This document shows, piece by piece, positions 29,411 to 40,308 of a stretch of 64,000 nucleotides of DNA. The notes under the pieces were generated by a model. That model saw only the letters and a list, made by a program, of their open reading frames with translations, ran no database searches and was not told the DNA's origin. The stretch is from Ochrobactrum sp. RH2CCR150. Lineage in GTDB: Bacteria; Pseudomonadota; Alphaproteobacteria; Rhizobiales; Rhizobiaceae. Within the stretch, counting starts at the first letter, position 1, and each line of letters begins with the position of its first letter. The position numbers were made by a program, and so were the translations under genes. The stretch lies in assembly GCA_014138095.1 (NCBI GenBank), contig JACGXE010000009.1:1-64000 (forward strand). Direction: 5' to 3'.

Positions 29411-29501
29411 GATTTTCTCCCGGATGAAGCTCTCCGGATAGTTTTGCGCAATATGAAGCTGCCTGCAACCGGATGATGGTTGCAGGCAAGATCAAGTCGG
29501 C

Positions 29502-30086
29502 TCAAGCGTGCGTGATCTTGGTGCCGAGAACGCCAAGGAACTGCGACAGCCATGCCGGATGAGCAGGCCAGGCCGGTGCGGTGACGAGGTTTCCGTCCGT
29601 TACTGCCTGATCAACCGGAATATCGGCATAGGTGCCGCCGGCAAGCTCAACTTCCGGACGGCAGGCCGGGTAGGCCGAGCAGGTGCGGCCTTCCAGCACG
29701 CGGGCGGCAGCGAGCAGCTGAGCGCCGTGGCAGACAGCTGCGACTGGCTTGTTCGCTTCGAAGAAATGCTTCACCACGGCGATGACCTTGCCGTCGAGGC
29801 GCAGATATTCCGGTCCGCGACCGCCGGGAATGACCAATGCATCGTAGCTTTCAGCCTTCACATCTGCGAAGGTGGCGTTGAGCGCGAAGTTATGCCCAGG
29901 CTTTTCAGTATAAGTCTGATGACCTTCGAAGTCGTGAATAGCAGTGGCGACATGATCGCCCGCTTTCTTGCCGGGGCAAACAGCGTGAACCGTGTGGCCA
30001 ACCGCAAGCAGGGTCTGGAACGGGACCATGGTTTCATAGTCTTCGCCGAAATCACCGCACAGCATGAGAATTTTTTTACCGGACAT
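29502..30086 (-). CDS. DJ-1/PfpI family protein
   Basis: 194 aa, class I glutamine-amidotransferase-like fold. [20 protein letters not shown] at the N-terminus, [15 protein letters not shown], then the nucleophile elbow [13 protein letters not shown] with the conserved Cys near residue 118. Family members act as glyoxalases, deglycases or chaperones; the exact activity is not evident. Followed by the RHH gene after 91 nt on the same strand. Confidence 0.85.
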   Translation of the reverse strand: MSGKKILMLCGDFGEDYETMVPFQTLLAVGHTVHAVCPGKKAGDHVATAIHDFEGHQTYTEKPGHNFALNATFADVKAESYDALVIPGGRGPEYLRLDGKVIAVVKHFFEANKPVAAVCHGAQLLAAARVLEGRTCSAYPACRPEVELAGGTYADIPVDQAVTDGNLVTAPAWPAHPAWLSQFLGVLGTKITHA

Positions 30087-30190
30087 GGCTTCCTCCCTGA
30101 ATCCTGTTTTTCCGTGCGGTCAATCTGGCATGGATGAGGTGAGGGCTGGTGTTATTCGGATACTACACACGGCTTTTTCCCATGAACGTA

Positions 30191-30334
30191 AGAGCCTGTT
30201 CCAAAAGTCGCCCTGTGTGGCTGCAAATGGCAATTTTCTGCATTCCGGTGCTCACGTACCCAAAAGTACGCTCCGCTCCGGTACTCGAAAATCACCATTT
30301 TCGCACACACATGCCGCTTTTTGTTTCAGGCTCT
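30191..30334. repeat. Long palindromic repeat, family D, copy 1
   Basis: About 144 bp imperfect palindrome bounded by AGAGCCTG and CAGGCTCT, with CCAAAAGTCGCC, TGCAAATGGCAATTTTCTGC, a central CGTAC-CCAAAA-GTACG hairpin, and AAATCACCATTTTCGC. A second copy with the same order lies at 46625-46765. It fills much of the 306-nt gap before trmJ. No coding potential. Confidence 0.85.
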
Positions 30335-30392
30335 AAGGGGAATCTTTGCGATTTCGCGTCAATTATGTCAGGGAAACGCCACGATTATATCT

Positions 30393-31238
30393 ATGACGGA
30401 ACACATCATGGCAGGAACCGACAAACAGCGCCCCTTTATCGCGGAAGGACCGGCAATCGTGCTGGTGGAGCCGCAATTGCCGGAAAATATCGGCATGGTG
30501 GCGCGCGCCATGGCGAATTTCGGTCTGGCTGAACTGCGTCTCGTCAATCCGCGTGAGGAGTTTCCAAGCGAAAAGGCGAGGGCCGCTGCCAGCAAGGCCG
30601 ACCATGTTATCGACAATGCGATCGTATATGACGATCTGCCGTCGGCCATTGCCGATCTGAATTTCGTTTATGCCACTACAGCCCGCGAACGCGATGGCTT
30701 CAAGCAGGTGCGCAGCGCCGTCGAGGCTGGCAACGAGTTGCGCAGGCGTTTCAAGACCGGCGAAAAGACTGGTATTCTTTTCGGTCGTGAACGTTTCGGC
30801 CTCAGCAATGAGGAAGTGGGTCTTGCCGACGAGCTGGTGACTTTTCCGGTCAACCCCGCCTTCGCTTCGCTGAACATCGCGCAAGCCGTACTGCTCATGT
30901 CTTATGAGTGGATGAAGTCTGGTCTGGAAACCGAGACCGAAACGGTTTTCCGTGGGCCGGAGATGGAACTTGCACCGAAGCAGGAATTGCAGGGCTTGTT
31001 CAACCATCTGGAAGAAGCTCTTGATGTCAGAGGTTATTTCCGGCCGGAAGCGCGCAAGGAAATCATGGTCAATAATCTGCGTGCCGTTCTGACGCGCGCC
31101 GGTTTCGCCTCTGCAGAATTGAAACTCCTGCGCGGGGTGGTCACCTCGCTTGATGTATTCACGCCGAAGAAGCCGCGTGGCTCAGGTGCGCCGGAAGGTC
31201 GTGCCCGCAAGCCCGCACCAGAGGACAAGCCAGAATGA
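30393..31238 (+). CDS. trmJ: tRNA (cytidine/uridine-2'-O-)-methyltransferase
   Basis: SpoU/SPOUT-class methyltransferase (281 aa) that methylates the ribose of tRNA position 32. Motif 1 [20 protein letters not shown] then [11 protein letters not shown]; motif 2 [16 protein letters not shown]; motif 3 [21 protein letters not shown]-terminal extension is Pro/Lys-rich. Start taken at ATG 30393; ATG 30408 is an alternative. The in-frame start at 30321 would begin inside the family D repeat and is unlikely. Overlaps murI by 4 nt. Confidence 0.9.
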   Translation: MTEHIMAGTDKQRPFIAEGPAIVLVEPQLPENIGMVARAMANFGLAELRLVNPREEFPSEKARAAASKADHVIDNAIVYDDLPSAIADLNFVYATTARERDGFKQVRSAVEAGNELRRRFKTGEKTGILFGRERFGLSNEEVGLADELVTFPVNPAFASLNIAQAVLLMSYEWMKSGLETETETVFRGPEMELAPKQELQGLFNHLEEALDVRGYFRPEARKEIMVNNLRAVLTRAGFASAELKLLRGVVTSLDVFTPKKPRGSGAPEGRARKPAPEDKPE

Positions 31239-32071
31239 AAGACGCGCCCGTCGCCAGCTTTTCCGCATCCGTAACAACCGACAAGGAAAGGCCAATACTG
31301 GTCTTCGACAGCGGTATTGGCGGTTTGACGGTATTGCGCGAGGCGCGGGTGATCATGCCGGACCGGCGTTTCGTCTATATCGCCGACGATGCTGGTTTCC
31401 CTTATGGCGGTTGGGAAGAAGAGGCGCTGCGGGCGCGCATCGTCGAGCTGTTTGGCGGTTTCATCGCAACGCACAATCCAGAAATTGCGGTTATTGCCTG
31501 CAATACGGCTTCGACGCTGGTGCTGGACGATTTGCGCCGCGCTTATCCCTCGGTGCCTTTCGTGGGAACGGTGCCCGCGATCAAACCTGCTGCCGAGCGT
31601 ACATCTTCGGGACTTGTTTCCGTGCTGGCGACACCCGGCACGGTGAAGCGTGCTTATACGCGCGATCTCATCCAGTCTTTCGCTTCGCAATGTCATGTCC
31701 GGCTGGTCGGTGCCGACCGGTTGGCAGGTGTTGCCGAGGCGCATATTCGCGGCGAAGAGATCGACGAGGCGCTTGTCGTAGAGCAGATCGCGCCGTGCTT
31801 TATCGAGAAGGATGGCAGACGTACCGATATTGTTGTGCTCGCCTGCACCCACTATCCGTTCCTTGCCAATGTTTTCCGCCGTCTGGCGCCGTGGCCGGTT
31901 GACTGGCTCGATCCGGCGGAAGCGATTGCGCGCCGAACCGTATCGCTGCTGCCGCCGCGCAAGGGCGATTTGGAGCTGCATCATCACGACGATTTGGCGG
32001 TATTCACCTCGCAGAAGCCGGATTATGCTGTCCGCAGGCTGATGCAGGGCTTTGGACTGCAATTCGCGTAA
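31235..32071 (+). CDS. murI: Glutamate racemase
   Basis: MurI (278 aa), L-glutamate to D-glutamate for peptidoglycan. Two catalytic cysteines are in [14 protein letters not shown] and [14 protein letters not shown]; the substrate loop is [15 protein letters not shown], and [14 protein letters not shown] is present. Overlaps trmJ by 4 nt (ATGA), so the two are co-translated even though their functions differ. Confidence 0.95.
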   Translation: MKDAPVASFSASVTTDKERPILVFDSGIGGLTVLREARVIMPDRRFVYIADDAGFPYGGWEEEALRARIVELFGGFIATHNPEIAVIACNTASTLVLDDLRRAYPSVPFVGTVPAIKPAAERTSSGLVSVLATPGTVKRAYTRDLIQSFASQCHVRLVGADRLAGVAEAHIRGEEIDEALVVEQIAPCFIEKDGRRTDIVVLACTHYPFLANVFRRLAPWPVDWLDPAEAIARRTVSLLPPRKGDLELHHHDDLAVFTSQKPDYAVRRLMQGFGLQFA

Positions 32072-32145
32072 GTCTTGCTCTTAAGGCCTTGAATTTTCCT
32101 GATCTTACGCGATCATGTTTGTGATCCGTCGATAAGGAAAAAGCG

Positions 32146-32991
32146 ATGACCGGCACGATACCACAGATCAACCTTCCTTCAGGTCAGACCGTTCCCGCTT
32201 TGGGACAAGGCACCTGGTATATGGGGGAGAATGCCGGAGAGCGTCACCATGAGGTCGAGGCGCTTCGACATGGTATCGATCTTGGCATGACATTGATCGA
32301 CACTGCCGAATTGTACGCCGATGGCGAGGCCGAGGACGTTGTGGGCGAGGCCATAACGGATCGCCGCGACGATGTGTTTCTGGTGAGCAAGGTTCTGCCC
32401 TATAATGCGTCGCGTCGTGGCACGATTGAGGCGTGCGAGCGTAGTCTGAAACGCCTTGGCACGGATCGTATCGATCTCTATCTGCTGCACTGGCGTGGAC
32501 GTCATCCGTTAGCGGAAACAGTGGCCGCTTTCGATGAGTTGCAGCAGGCAGGCAAGATCGTTGCCTGGGGTGTCAGCAATTTCGATACGGCTGATCTGAA
32601 AGAGCTGTCCGGTGTTGCGGGTGGTCAGGCTGTCGCGACCAACCAGATCCTCTATAATCTCACACGGCGCGGACCGGAATTCGACCTCATGCCTTGGTGC
32701 GATCCGCATCATATTCCGCTGATGGCCTATTCGCCTATTGAGCAGGGTCGGCTGCTCGGCAATCGCATTTTGGCGGAGATTGCTGCCGAATGCGGTGTTA
32801 CCCCTGCAGCTGTCGCGCTGGCGTGGACTATGCGCAAAGGCAATGTCATAGCCATTCCGAAATCGTCGAACCTGCACCACATTCAGGACAATAGAAAAGC
32901 CGCAGATCTGCGGCTTTCCGGAGAGCAATTGACGCGTCTTGATCAGGCTTTTGCACCACCTTCACGAAAAGTGGCGCTGGAAATGCTCTGA
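32146..32991 (+). CDS. Aldo/keto reductase
   Basis: NADPH-dependent AKR (281 aa) with a TIM barrel. Catalytic tetrad: Asp and Tyr in MTLIDTAELYADGEAEDVVG, Lys in VFLVSKVLP, His in IDLYLLHWRGRHP. The cofactor end shows VIAIPKSSNLHHIQDN. Similar in length to 2,5-diketo-gluconate reductase-like AKRs; substrate not assignable. GATAAGGAAAAAG precedes ATG 32146. Stands alone. Confidence 0.9.
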   Translation: MTGTIPQINLPSGQTVPALGQGTWYMGENAGERHHEVEALRHGIDLGMTLIDTAELYADGEAEDVVGEAITDRRDDVFLVSKVLPYNASRRGTIEACERSLKRLGTDRIDLYLLHWRGRHPLAETVAAFDELQQAGKIVAWGVSNFDTADLKELSGVAGGQAVATNQILYNLTRRGPEFDLMPWCDPHHIPLMAYSPIEQGRLLGNRILAEIAAECGVTPAAVALAWTMRKGNVIAIPKSSNLHHIQDNRKAADLRLSGEQLTRLDQAFAPPSRKVALEML

Positions 32992-33086
32992 TAATATCTT
33001 GTCAGATTGAATCAGGTTTTCGCTATAACTGTTTGTTTTAACGAATTTTCTGTGTTTCAGGCGCGCGTGATTTCATGTGCGGCGCG

Positions 33087-33608
33087 TTAGCGGGCGTCTT
33101 TCTTCGCCTGCCGCACGCTGGCAGTCTTGCGGTTGCGTCCGCGATCCGCAGTTCGTGTGAAAGTGCTGGATTTTTCGTTCGGAACATTGCGCATGCCCAG
33201 ATGTGCGTGACGCGTATTGAAGGTCTTGCCCTTTCTTTCGCTGGCGAGCTTTGCTGCAAGCGCCTTCTGGGCGTTAGCGATCAGATCGTCAGCAGCGGCC
33301 ATCTGTTCACGGCGTTCGACTTCGCCATTGATACGGGCCACAGCCGTTGCGAGAACGGCGACCTTGAGGTGGGAGCCATCATCACGCTTTGAAGCGGTAG
33401 CGCCGCGGGCGGCCGATTTGCCGCGCATTTCGCGGCGGCGCTGGTTGGCCTGATCGCGTGCCTTCTGGCGGCGTTCGCGGATCAGTTTTGCCAGCTGCGC
33501 CAGTTCTTCATCAGACACTTCCTGCAAATGCGGATGCTGGGTTTTTTCCACCAGCTCCTTCTCGTCTGCATTGAGCGCACGCGCCTGATCCTTTCTGCTG
33601 ACGGCCAT
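33087..33608 (-). CDS. Conserved basic protein of unknown function
   Basis: 173 aa; I do not recognise a named domain. The sequence is strongly basic and looks helical: LNADEKELVEKTQHPHLQEV, LAKLIRERRQKARDQANQRR, then VAVLATAVARINGEVERREQ and a Lys/Arg-rich tail (RTADRGRNRKTASVRQAKKD). No signal peptide, no membrane segment, no Cys. GGAAAGGAT ribosome site just before the ATG. Possibly nucleic-acid- or ribosome-associated, judged only from charge. Stands alone, divergent from the gene at 33801. Confidence 0.75.
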   Translation of the reverse strand: MAVSRKDQARALNADEKELVEKTQHPHLQEVSDEELAQLAKLIRERRQKARDQANQRRREMRGKSAARGATASKRDDGSHLKVAVLATAVARINGEVERREQMAAADDLIANAQKALAAKLASERKGKTFNTRHAHLGMRNVPNEKSSTFTRTADRGRNRKTASVRQAKKDAR

Positions 33609-33758
33609 GGGATATCCTTTCCTTAAAAGAGCAGTTCCCGTAAAATCCCAATAGGGATATAGGCCTGCCTTCTGGACCGGAAAGAGCGTGATTTAAGTTT
33701 TTATGTCGTTCTTTTTACAATGCCCGCTCCATTCTCAGCCATGGAACTATCACGATGA

Positions 33759-34163
<405 letters not shown>

Positions 34164-34176
34164 GATGATGAAAACA

Positions 34177-34206
34177 GAAAAGCCGAAGCATTTGCTCCGG
34201 CTTTTC
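34177..34206. terminator. Terminator between the DTFPASDP gene and scpA
   Basis: GAAAAGCCG / CGGCTTTTC with inner AGCA / TGCT pairing. The plus strand ends in CTTTTCGTGTT. It probably serves the plus-strand gene ending at 34163; scpA ends at 34261 from the other side. Confidence 0.7.
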
Positions 34207-34260
34207 GTGTTGAGAAATTGAATCTCTTCTTTTTTATAACTCTTTGAATTATTGAAAAAA

Positions 34261-36399
34261 TCAGAGATTACGACGCTTGCCTTCCAGAATGTCCAGAACA
34301 GCGCGGGCGCAGTCCAGCACATTCGAGCCGGGGCCGAATACAGCGGCCACACCGTGGTCGAAAAGATACTGATAATCCTGACGTGGCACCACGCCTCCGC
34401 AGACCACGACGATATTTTCAGCGCCCTTTGCCTTCAGCGTTTCGACAAGCTGCGGCAGCAGGGTTTTGTGACCAGCGGCAAGAGACGACACGCCAATGAC
34501 ATGCACCTTCGACTTGATCGCCATGTCGGCTGCTTCATCGGGTGTCTGGAACAAGGGCCCGGCCAAAACGTCGAAACCGATATCGCCGAAGGCCGAGGCG
34601 ATGATCTTCGCGCCGCGGTCATGTCCGTCCTGTCCAAGCTTGGCGACCATCACCTTGGGCTTTGCACCGCTATGCTGGGAGAATTCTTCCAGCCGCGATA
34701 CCAGCGTCTGATATTCCGGCTCGTCCTTATAGGCGTCGCCATAGACCTTGCGGATGACTTTCGGCTCGGCGGCATGATCGCCAAAGGCGCGACGCATGGC
34801 GTCGGAGATTTCTCCGACCGTGGCGCGAGCGCGGGAAGCTTCCACAGCAGCGGCAAGAAGATTGCCTTCACCGCTGGTCGCGATTTTCTCGAGTTCGGCA
34901 AGAGCGGCTTCCACCTTGGCCTTGTCACGGGTCTGGCGGATACGCTCGATGCGGGCAATCTGCGACTGGCGCACGGCGGTATTGTCGATTTCCAGAATGT
35001 CGATCTCGTCTTCCTGTTCCAGTCGGAACTTGTTGACGCCGACGATCACTTCCTCGCCCTTGTCGACTGCCGCCTGCCGCCGGGTGGCAGCTTCTTCGAT
35101 CAGGCGCTTCGGCAGGCCACTTTCAACGGCCTTGGTCATGCCACCCAGAGCTTCAACTTCCTCAATCAACGCCCAGGCCTTTTCCGCCAGTTCATTGGTC
35201 AGGCTTTCGATGTAGTAGGAGCCCGCCAGCGGATCGACCACTTTCGTCACACCGGTCTCATTCTGGAGAATGAGCTGCGTGTTGCGGGCGATACGTGCCG
35301 AAAACTCCGTAGGCAAGGCAATGGCTTCGTCGAAGGCGTTGGTGTGCAGTGACTGCGTGCCGCCCAGCGCTGCCGACATAGCCTCGAATGCCGTGCGCAC
35401 GACATTGTTGTAGGGGTCCTGTTCCTGCAACGATACACCGGACGTCTGGCAATGGGTGCGCAGCATCAGTGAGCCCGGCTTTCTCGGCTCGAACTCCTTC
35501 ATGATGCGCGTCCAGAGCAGGCGGGCTGCACGCAGCTTGGCGATTTCCATGAAGAAGTTCATGCCAATGGCAAAGAAGAACGACAGGCGGCCCGCGAAGT
35601 CGTCGACATTCAAGCCCTTTTGCAGCGCGGCACGCACATATTCGCGCCCGTCGGCCAGCGTGAAGGCCAGCTCCTGCACCAACGTCGCACCAGCTTCCTG
35701 CATGTGATAGCCGGAGATGGAAATCGAATTGAATTTCGGCATTTCCGTCGCGGTATAGGCGATGATGTCCGCAATAATCCGCATGGAGGGTTCCGGCGGA
35801 TAAATATAGGTATTGCGGACCATGAACTCCTTGAGAATATCGTTCTGGATGGTGCCGGAAAGCAGATCGCGCGACACACCCTGTTCTTCGCCAGCGACAA
35901 TGAAATTGGCGAGGATAGGAATAACCGCGCCATTCATGGTCATCGACACCGAAACTTTTTCAAGCGGAATGCCATCGAAGAGGATTTTCATGTCCTCGAC
36001 CGAGTCGATGGCTACGCCCGCCTTGCCAACATCGCCCACCACACGCGGATGGTCGCTGTCATAGCCGCGATGGGTGGCAAGGTCGAAGGCAACCGAAACG
36101 CCTTGCTGCCCGGCGGCAAGCGCCTTGCGGTAAAAGGCGTTGGATGCTTCGGCGGTGGAGAAACCTGCATATTGGCGGATGGTCCACGGACGCCCTGCAT
36201 ACATGGTGGCGCGGGGGCCACGAACGAAAGGCTCGATGCCCGGCAGGCTGTCCAGATGGTCGACATTTTGCAGATCGTCCGCCGTGTAGAGCGGCTTCAC
36301 GTCAATGCCTTCCGGCGTATGCCAGACAAGGCTATTCGTCGGACGCTTCAGTTCCTTCTCGGCCAACGCTTCCCAATCCGCGCGGGTTTTCTGCGTCAT
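34261..36399 (-). CDS. scpA: Methylmalonyl-CoA mutase
   Basis: Adenosylcobalamin-dependent mutase (712 aa, single chain): (R)-methylmalonyl-CoA to succinyl-CoA. N-terminal TIM barrel begins [20 protein letters not shown], with [20 protein letters not shown] and [17 protein letters not shown] substrate residues ([14 protein letters not shown]). C-terminal B12 domain has the base-off DxHxxG motif in [14 protein letters not shown] near residue 590. I start at ATG 36399 ([20 protein letters not shown]) after GGAGAATAAGCC; ATG 36414 is possible. Last gene of the pccB-pccA-scpA run; epimerase and the MeaB-type chaperone are not in the window. Confidence 0.96.
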   Translation of the reverse strand: MTQKTRADWEALAEKELKRPTNSLVWHTPEGIDVKPLYTADDLQNVDHLDSLPGIEPFVRGPRATMYAGRPWTIRQYAGFSTAEASNAFYRKALAAGQQGVSVAFDLATHRGYDSDHPRVVGDVGKAGVAIDSVEDMKILFDGIPLEKVSVSMTMNGAVIPILANFIVAGEEQGVSRDLLSGTIQNDILKEFMVRNTYIYPPEPSMRIIADIIAYTATEMPKFNSISISGYHMQEAGATLVQELAFTLADGREYVRAALQKGLNVDDFAGRLSFFFAIGMNFFMEIAKLRAARLLWTRIMKEFEPRKPGSLMLRTHCQTSGVSLQEQDPYNNVVRTAFEAMSAALGGTQSLHTNAFDEAIALPTEFSARIARNTQLILQNETGVTKVVDPLAGSYYIESLTNELAEKAWALIEEVEALGGMTKAVESGLPKRLIEEAATRRQAAVDKGEEVIVGVNKFRLEQEDEIDILEIDNTAVRQSQIARIERIRQTRDKAKVEAALAELEKIATSGEGNLLAAAVEASRARATVGEISDAMRRAFGDHAAEPKVIRKVYGDAYKDEPEYQTLVSRLEEFSQHSGAKPKVMVAKLGQDGHDRGAKIIASAFGDIGFDVLAGPLFQTPDEAADMAIKSKVHVIGVSSLAAGHKTLLPQLVETLKAKGAENIVVVCGGVVPRQDYQYLFDHGVAAVFGPGSNVLDCARAVLDILEGKRRNL

Positions 36400-36503
36400 T
36401 GGCTTATTCTCCATCCCATCCTGCCCTCACCCTGAAGTGGGAGCGTAGCGACCCTCGAAGGGCGAGGGTCCAGTTCGTCAGTATATTGATCCTGTCCGGC
36501 TTC

Positions 36504-36547
36504 CCCATCCTTCGAGACGCACCCTGCGGGCGCTCCTCTGGATGAGG
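36504..36547. repeat. Palindromic intergenic repeat, family C
   Basis: CATCCTTCGAGACGC ... GCTCCTCTGGATG imperfect hairpin with GCACCC-TGC-GGGC at the tip. It resembles a very common Rhizobiales repeat (CATCCTTCGAGACGCxCCxxGGGCGCTCCTCAGGATG). It lies in the 188-nt pccA-scpA gap next to a further CCCTCGAAGGGCGAGGG hairpin near 36450. Confidence 0.75.
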
Positions 36548-36587
36548 AAACTACGGCTTGAGGAGGCGCGAAGCGCCATCTCCAAAA

Positions 36588-38591
36588 TCACTCGAATTCC
36601 ATGATCAGTTCATCGACGGCAAGGCTCTCTCCAGCCTTGACGGCAATGCGCTTGACGGTGGCGCGGCGCTCTGCGCGCAGCACGTTTTCCATCTTCATGG
36701 CTTCGACTGTTGCAAGCGGCTGCCCGGCTTCCACCGTAGCGCCTTCCTCGGCCAGAATCGAGGTAATGACGCCCGGCATCGGGCAGAGCAGCATTTTCGA
36801 CGTATCCGGCGGCAGCTTGACCGGCATCAGCTTTGCCAACTCGGCGACGCGGGGCTTGCGCACATGCGCTGTCAGGTCCATGCCGCGCCAGCGCAGACGC
36901 CAGCCGGAACCCGCACGAGCAACCTTCACGCTGACCGGCTTGCCGCCGACCGTGAATGTGGCCAGCTGGCTGCCGGGGTGCCAGTCGCTGGCAATGGTGA
37001 GGTCGCCGCCATCGGCGAAGTTCACCGTTGCGCCGCCTTCGCCATCCGCAAGGCGGACGGGCACCAGATGATCACCAATCTTCACAACCCAGTCATTACC
37101 CGGCTTAACGTCCTGACCGGAAATACGACCGGAAATCTGTGCATCACGGGTGACGACGGTGCGGTTGATATGGGCCGCAACAGCAGCCAGCAGGCGTGCG
37201 TCGTCTTCCGACGGTGTAACGCCAGCGAAGCCATCTGGATATTCTTCGGCGATGAAAGCCGTGGTCAGCGCACCGGCTCTAAAGCGCTGGTGATCCATGA
37301 CGGCAGACAGGAACGGCAGATTATGGCCGATACCTTCAACTTCAAATGCGTCGAGCGCATTGCCCATGGCGTCGATTGCGGCAAGGCGATCCGGACCCCA
37401 GCTGCAAAGCTTGGCGATCATCGGATCGTAGTACATCGAGATTTCGCCGCCCTCGAATACGCCGGTATCGTTGCGGATAACCGTTCCGTCTTCGCGACGA
37501 CCTTCCACAGGCGGCCGGTAGCGCGTCAGGCGACCGATCGATGGCAGGAAGTTGCGATACGGGTCTTCCGCATAGAGACGGCTTTCCATGGCCCAGCCAT
37601 TGAGCTTCACATCGGCCTGACCGAAGCGCAGTTTTTCGCCTGCGGCGACGCGGATCATTTCTTCCACGAGATCGATGCCGGTGATGAGTTCCGTCACCGG
37701 ATGCTCCACCTGCAAACGGGTATTCATTTCAAGGAAATAGAAATTGCGGCTGCCATCGACGATGAACTCAACCGTACCGGCGGAGTAATATCCAACTGCC
37801 TTGGCAAGCGCGACGGCTTGTTCACCCATGGCCTTGCGGGTGGCTTCGTCGAGAAAAGGTGAGGGCGCTTCCTCGATCACCTTCTGATTTCGGCGTTGGA
37901 TCGAGCATTCGCGTTCGCCAAGATAGACGACGTTGCCGTGCTGGTCGCCGAGCACCTGAATTTCGATATGGCGCGGCTGGGTGACGAATTTTTCGATGAA
38001 AATGCGGTCGTCGCCGAAGGAGGCTTTGGCTTCGTTGCGCGACAGTTGAAAGCCTTCGCGGGCTTCCTCGTCGTTCCACGCAATACGCATACCCTTGCCG
38101 CCACCACCGGCAGAGGCCTTGATCATCACCGGATAGCCGATCATGCTTGCGATCTTCACCGCTTCATCGGCATTCTCGATCAGACCCATATGGCCCGGCA
38201 CGGTGGATACGCCCGCTTCGGCGGCCAGTTTCTTGGAGGTGATCTTGTCGCCCATCGCGTCGATGGCGTTCACCGGCGGTCCAATGAAGGTGACATTGGC
38301 TGCCTTCAGCGCTTCGGCAAAGCGTGGGTTTTCCGACAGAAAGCCGTAGCCCGGATGCACGGCATCCGCACCGGTCGCCTTGATCGCATCCAGAATCTTG
38401 TCGATGACGATATAAGACTGGTTGGAAGGTGCCGGGCCGATATGAACGGCCTCGTCGGCCATTTTCACATGCAGCGCATTGCGGTCGGCATCGGAATAAA
38501 CCGCCACGGTCGCAATGCCCATCTTCTTTGCGGTCTTGATCACACGGCAGGCAATTTCGCCGCGATTGGCAATGAGGATTTTCTTGATCAT
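36588..38591 (-). CDS. pccA: Propionyl-CoA carboxylase, biotin carboxylase/carrier subunit
   Basis: Biotin-dependent alpha subunit (667 aa). N-terminal biotin carboxylase: KILIANRGEIACRVIKTAKK, ATP-grasp loop KASAGGGGKGMRIAWND, FLEMNTRLQVEHPVTELITG. C-terminal biotin carrier: VEAMKMEN with the biotinylated Lys at 633. ATP + bicarbonate carboxylate the biotin, which then serves PccB. 23 nt after pccB, same strand. Closely related acetyl-CoA or methylcrotonyl-CoA carboxylases share the layout; the next-door scpA and pccB make propionyl-CoA most likely. Confidence 0.95.
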   Translation of the reverse strand: MIKKILIANRGEIACRVIKTAKKMGIATVAVYSDADRNALHVKMADEAVHIGPAPSNQSYIVIDKILDAIKATGADAVHPGYGFLSENPRFAEALKAANVTFIGPPVNAIDAMGDKITSKKLAAEAGVSTVPGHMGLIENADEAVKIASMIGYPVMIKASAGGGGKGMRIAWNDEEAREGFQLSRNEAKASFGDDRIFIEKFVTQPRHIEIQVLGDQHGNVVYLGERECSIQRRNQKVIEEAPSPFLDEATRKAMGEQAVALAKAVGYYSAGTVEFIVDGSRNFYFLEMNTRLQVEHPVTELITGIDLVEEMIRVAAGEKLRFGQADVKLNGWAMESRLYAEDPYRNFLPSIGRLTRYRPPVEGRREDGTVIRNDTGVFEGGEISMYYDPMIAKLCSWGPDRLAAIDAMGNALDAFEVEGIGHNLPFLSAVMDHQRFRAGALTTAFIAEEYPDGFAGVTPSEDDARLLAAVAAHINRTVVTRDAQISGRISGQDVKPGNDWVVKIGDHLVPVRLADGEGGATVNFADGGDLTIASDWHPGSQLATFTVGGKPVSVKVARAGSGWRLRWRGMDLTAHVRKPRVAELAKLMPVKLPPDTSKMLLCPMPGVITSILAEEGATVEAGQPLATVEAMKMENVLRAERRATVKRIAVKAGESLAVDELIMEFE

Positions 38592-38614
38592 TTTATCTAC
38601 TCAACTGAACCGGA

Positions 38615-40147
38615 TCACAGCGGAATGGTGTCGTGCTTTTTCCAAGGCGTGCTCTGCTGCTTGTTGCGCAGGCTGGCAAAAGCGCGTGCAATGCGGCGGC
38701 GCGAGGAATGCGGCATGATCACCTCGTCGATGAAGCCGCGTTCGGCAGCCACGAACGGATTGGCGAAACGCGCCTCATATTCCTTCGTGCGCGCGGCGAT
38801 CTTTTCCGGGTCGCTCAACTCCGAACGGTAGAGAATTTCCGTTGCGCCCTTGGCGCCCATCACGGCGATTTCCGCCGTCGGCCAGGCATAGTTGATATCC
38901 GCGCCGATATGTTTGGAGGCCATCACGTCATAAGCGCCGCCATAGGCCTTGCGCGTGATGAGCGTGACCATCGGCACCGTCGCCTGGCTATAGGCGAACA
39001 GCAGTTTTGCGCCGTGCTTGATGACGCCGCCATATTCCTGCGCCGTGCCCGGCAGAAAGCCCGGTACGTCCACAAGGGTCAGGAGCGGTATTGAGAAAGC
39101 ATCGCAGAAGCGCACGAAGCGCGCTGCCTTGCGCGAGGAATCGATGTCGAGGCAGCCTGCCAGCACCATGGGCTGGTTGGCGACGACGCCGACAGTCTGG
39201 CCCTCAATACGCAGGAAGCCGGTAATGATATTCTTGGCGAAGGCTTCCTGAATTTCGAAGAACTCGCCTTCGTCGGCCAGAGCGAGGATCAGTTCCTTCA
39301 TGTCGTAAGGCTTGGTCGCGCTGTCGGGGATCAGCGTATCGAGCCGCATTTCCAGCCGCGACGGATCGTCATGGACCGGGCGAACCGGCGGCTTGTCGCG
39401 ATTGTTGAGCGGCAGGAAGTCGAACAGGATGCGCACCTGTTCCAGCGCTTCGATGTCATTCTCATAAGCGCCGTCAGCGACCGACGACTTGGCAGTATGC
39501 GTGCGCGCGCCGCCCAGTTCTTCCGCCGTGACGATCTCGTTCGTGACGGTCTTCACCACATCCGGGCCGGTGACGAACATGTAGGAAGAGTCGCGCACCA
39601 TGAAGATGAAGTCCGTCATGGCCGGGGAATAGACCGCGCCGCCAGCGCACGGGCCCATGATGACCGAAATCTGCGGAATGACGCCGGAAGCATCGGCATT
39701 GCGCTTGAACACATCGGCATAACCGGCCAGCGAAGCGACGCCTTCCTGAATGCGTGCACCGCCGGAATCGTTGAGGCCGATGACTGGTGCGCCGTTCTTC
39801 ATCGCCATATCCATGATCTTGCAGATCTTCTGGGCATGGGTTTCCGACAGCGAGCCGCCGAGAACGGTGAAATCCTGACTGAACACGTAGACCTGACGGC
39901 CATTGATTGTACCCCAGCCGGTGACAACGCCATCGCCTGCCACTTTCTGCTCCGCCATGCCGAAATCGGTACAGCGATGTGTGACATACATGTCGAACTC
40001 CTCGAACGATCCTTCGTCGAGAAGCACGTCGATGCGTTCACGTGCGGTCAGTTTGCCTTTGGCGTGCTGGGCGTCGATACGGCGCTGGCCACCGCCAAGA
40101 CGCGCTTCGGCGCGGCGGGCTTCGAGCTGTTCTAGGAGTTCCTGCAT
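38615..40147 (-). CDS. pccB: Propionyl-CoA carboxylase, beta (carboxyltransferase) subunit
   Basis: Carboxyltransferase (510 aa), transfers CO2 from biotin to propionyl-CoA to give methylmalonyl-CoA. Landmarks: [20 protein letters not shown], oxyanion-hole glycines in [20 protein letters not shown] and [17 protein letters not shown], and [19 protein letters not shown]. First gene of the operon; its promoter lies in the 161-nt space shared with the divergent regulator, where TTTGCAAA-type half-sites occur. Confidence 0.96.
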   Translation of the reverse strand: MQELLEQLEARRAEARLGGGQRRIDAQHAKGKLTARERIDVLLDEGSFEEFDMYVTHRCTDFGMAEQKVAGDGVVTGWGTINGRQVYVFSQDFTVLGGSLSETHAQKICKIMDMAMKNGAPVIGLNDSGGARIQEGVASLAGYADVFKRNADASGVIPQISVIMGPCAGGAVYSPAMTDFIFMVRDSSYMFVTGPDVVKTVTNEIVTAEELGGARTHTAKSSVADGAYENDIEALEQVRILFDFLPLNNRDKPPVRPVHDDPSRLEMRLDTLIPDSATKPYDMKELILALADEGEFFEIQEAFAKNIITGFLRIEGQTVGVVANQPMVLAGCLDIDSSRKAARFVRFCDAFSIPLLTLVDVPGFLPGTAQEYGGVIKHGAKLLFAYSQATVPMVTLITRKAYGGAYDVMASKHIGADINYAWPTAEIAVMGAKGATEILYRSELSDPEKIAARTKEYEARFANPFVAAERGFIDEVIMPHSSRRRIARAFASLRNKQQSTPWKKHDTIPL

Positions 40148-40276
40148 TATTGCGGCCTTCGAAAGTCGGTTATGAAACTGAAATGACAGGCATTTTTATA
40201 TGCGTTTTCTGAAATGCTTAAAGCGCTTGTGAGCCGTCGAGAAAAGCTTGAAAAGGTGCGATTGTGTAAGTTATAA

Positions 40277-40308
40277 ATTTGCAAATAGCAAAATGCGAAA
40301 TTGCGAAA
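40277..40308. promoter_or_regulatory. Tandem TTTGCAAA-like half-site array upstream of the propionate regulator
   Basis: Four units in 8-bp steps: ATTTGCAA, ATAGCAAA, ATGCGAAA, TTGCGAAA, ending one base before the ATG at 40309. The first is part of the perfect palindrome ATTTGCAAAT (40277-40286). TTTGCAAA-type sites are known targets of RamB/PccR regulators of acetate and propionate genes. Placement on the start codon suggests autorepression; the same site may control pccB from a distance of about 130 nt. Confidence 0.6.

Noticed and set aside
30191-30334. CRISPR-like repeat
   Set aside because: The family D element is one palindrome, not a series of equal direct repeats with spacers.
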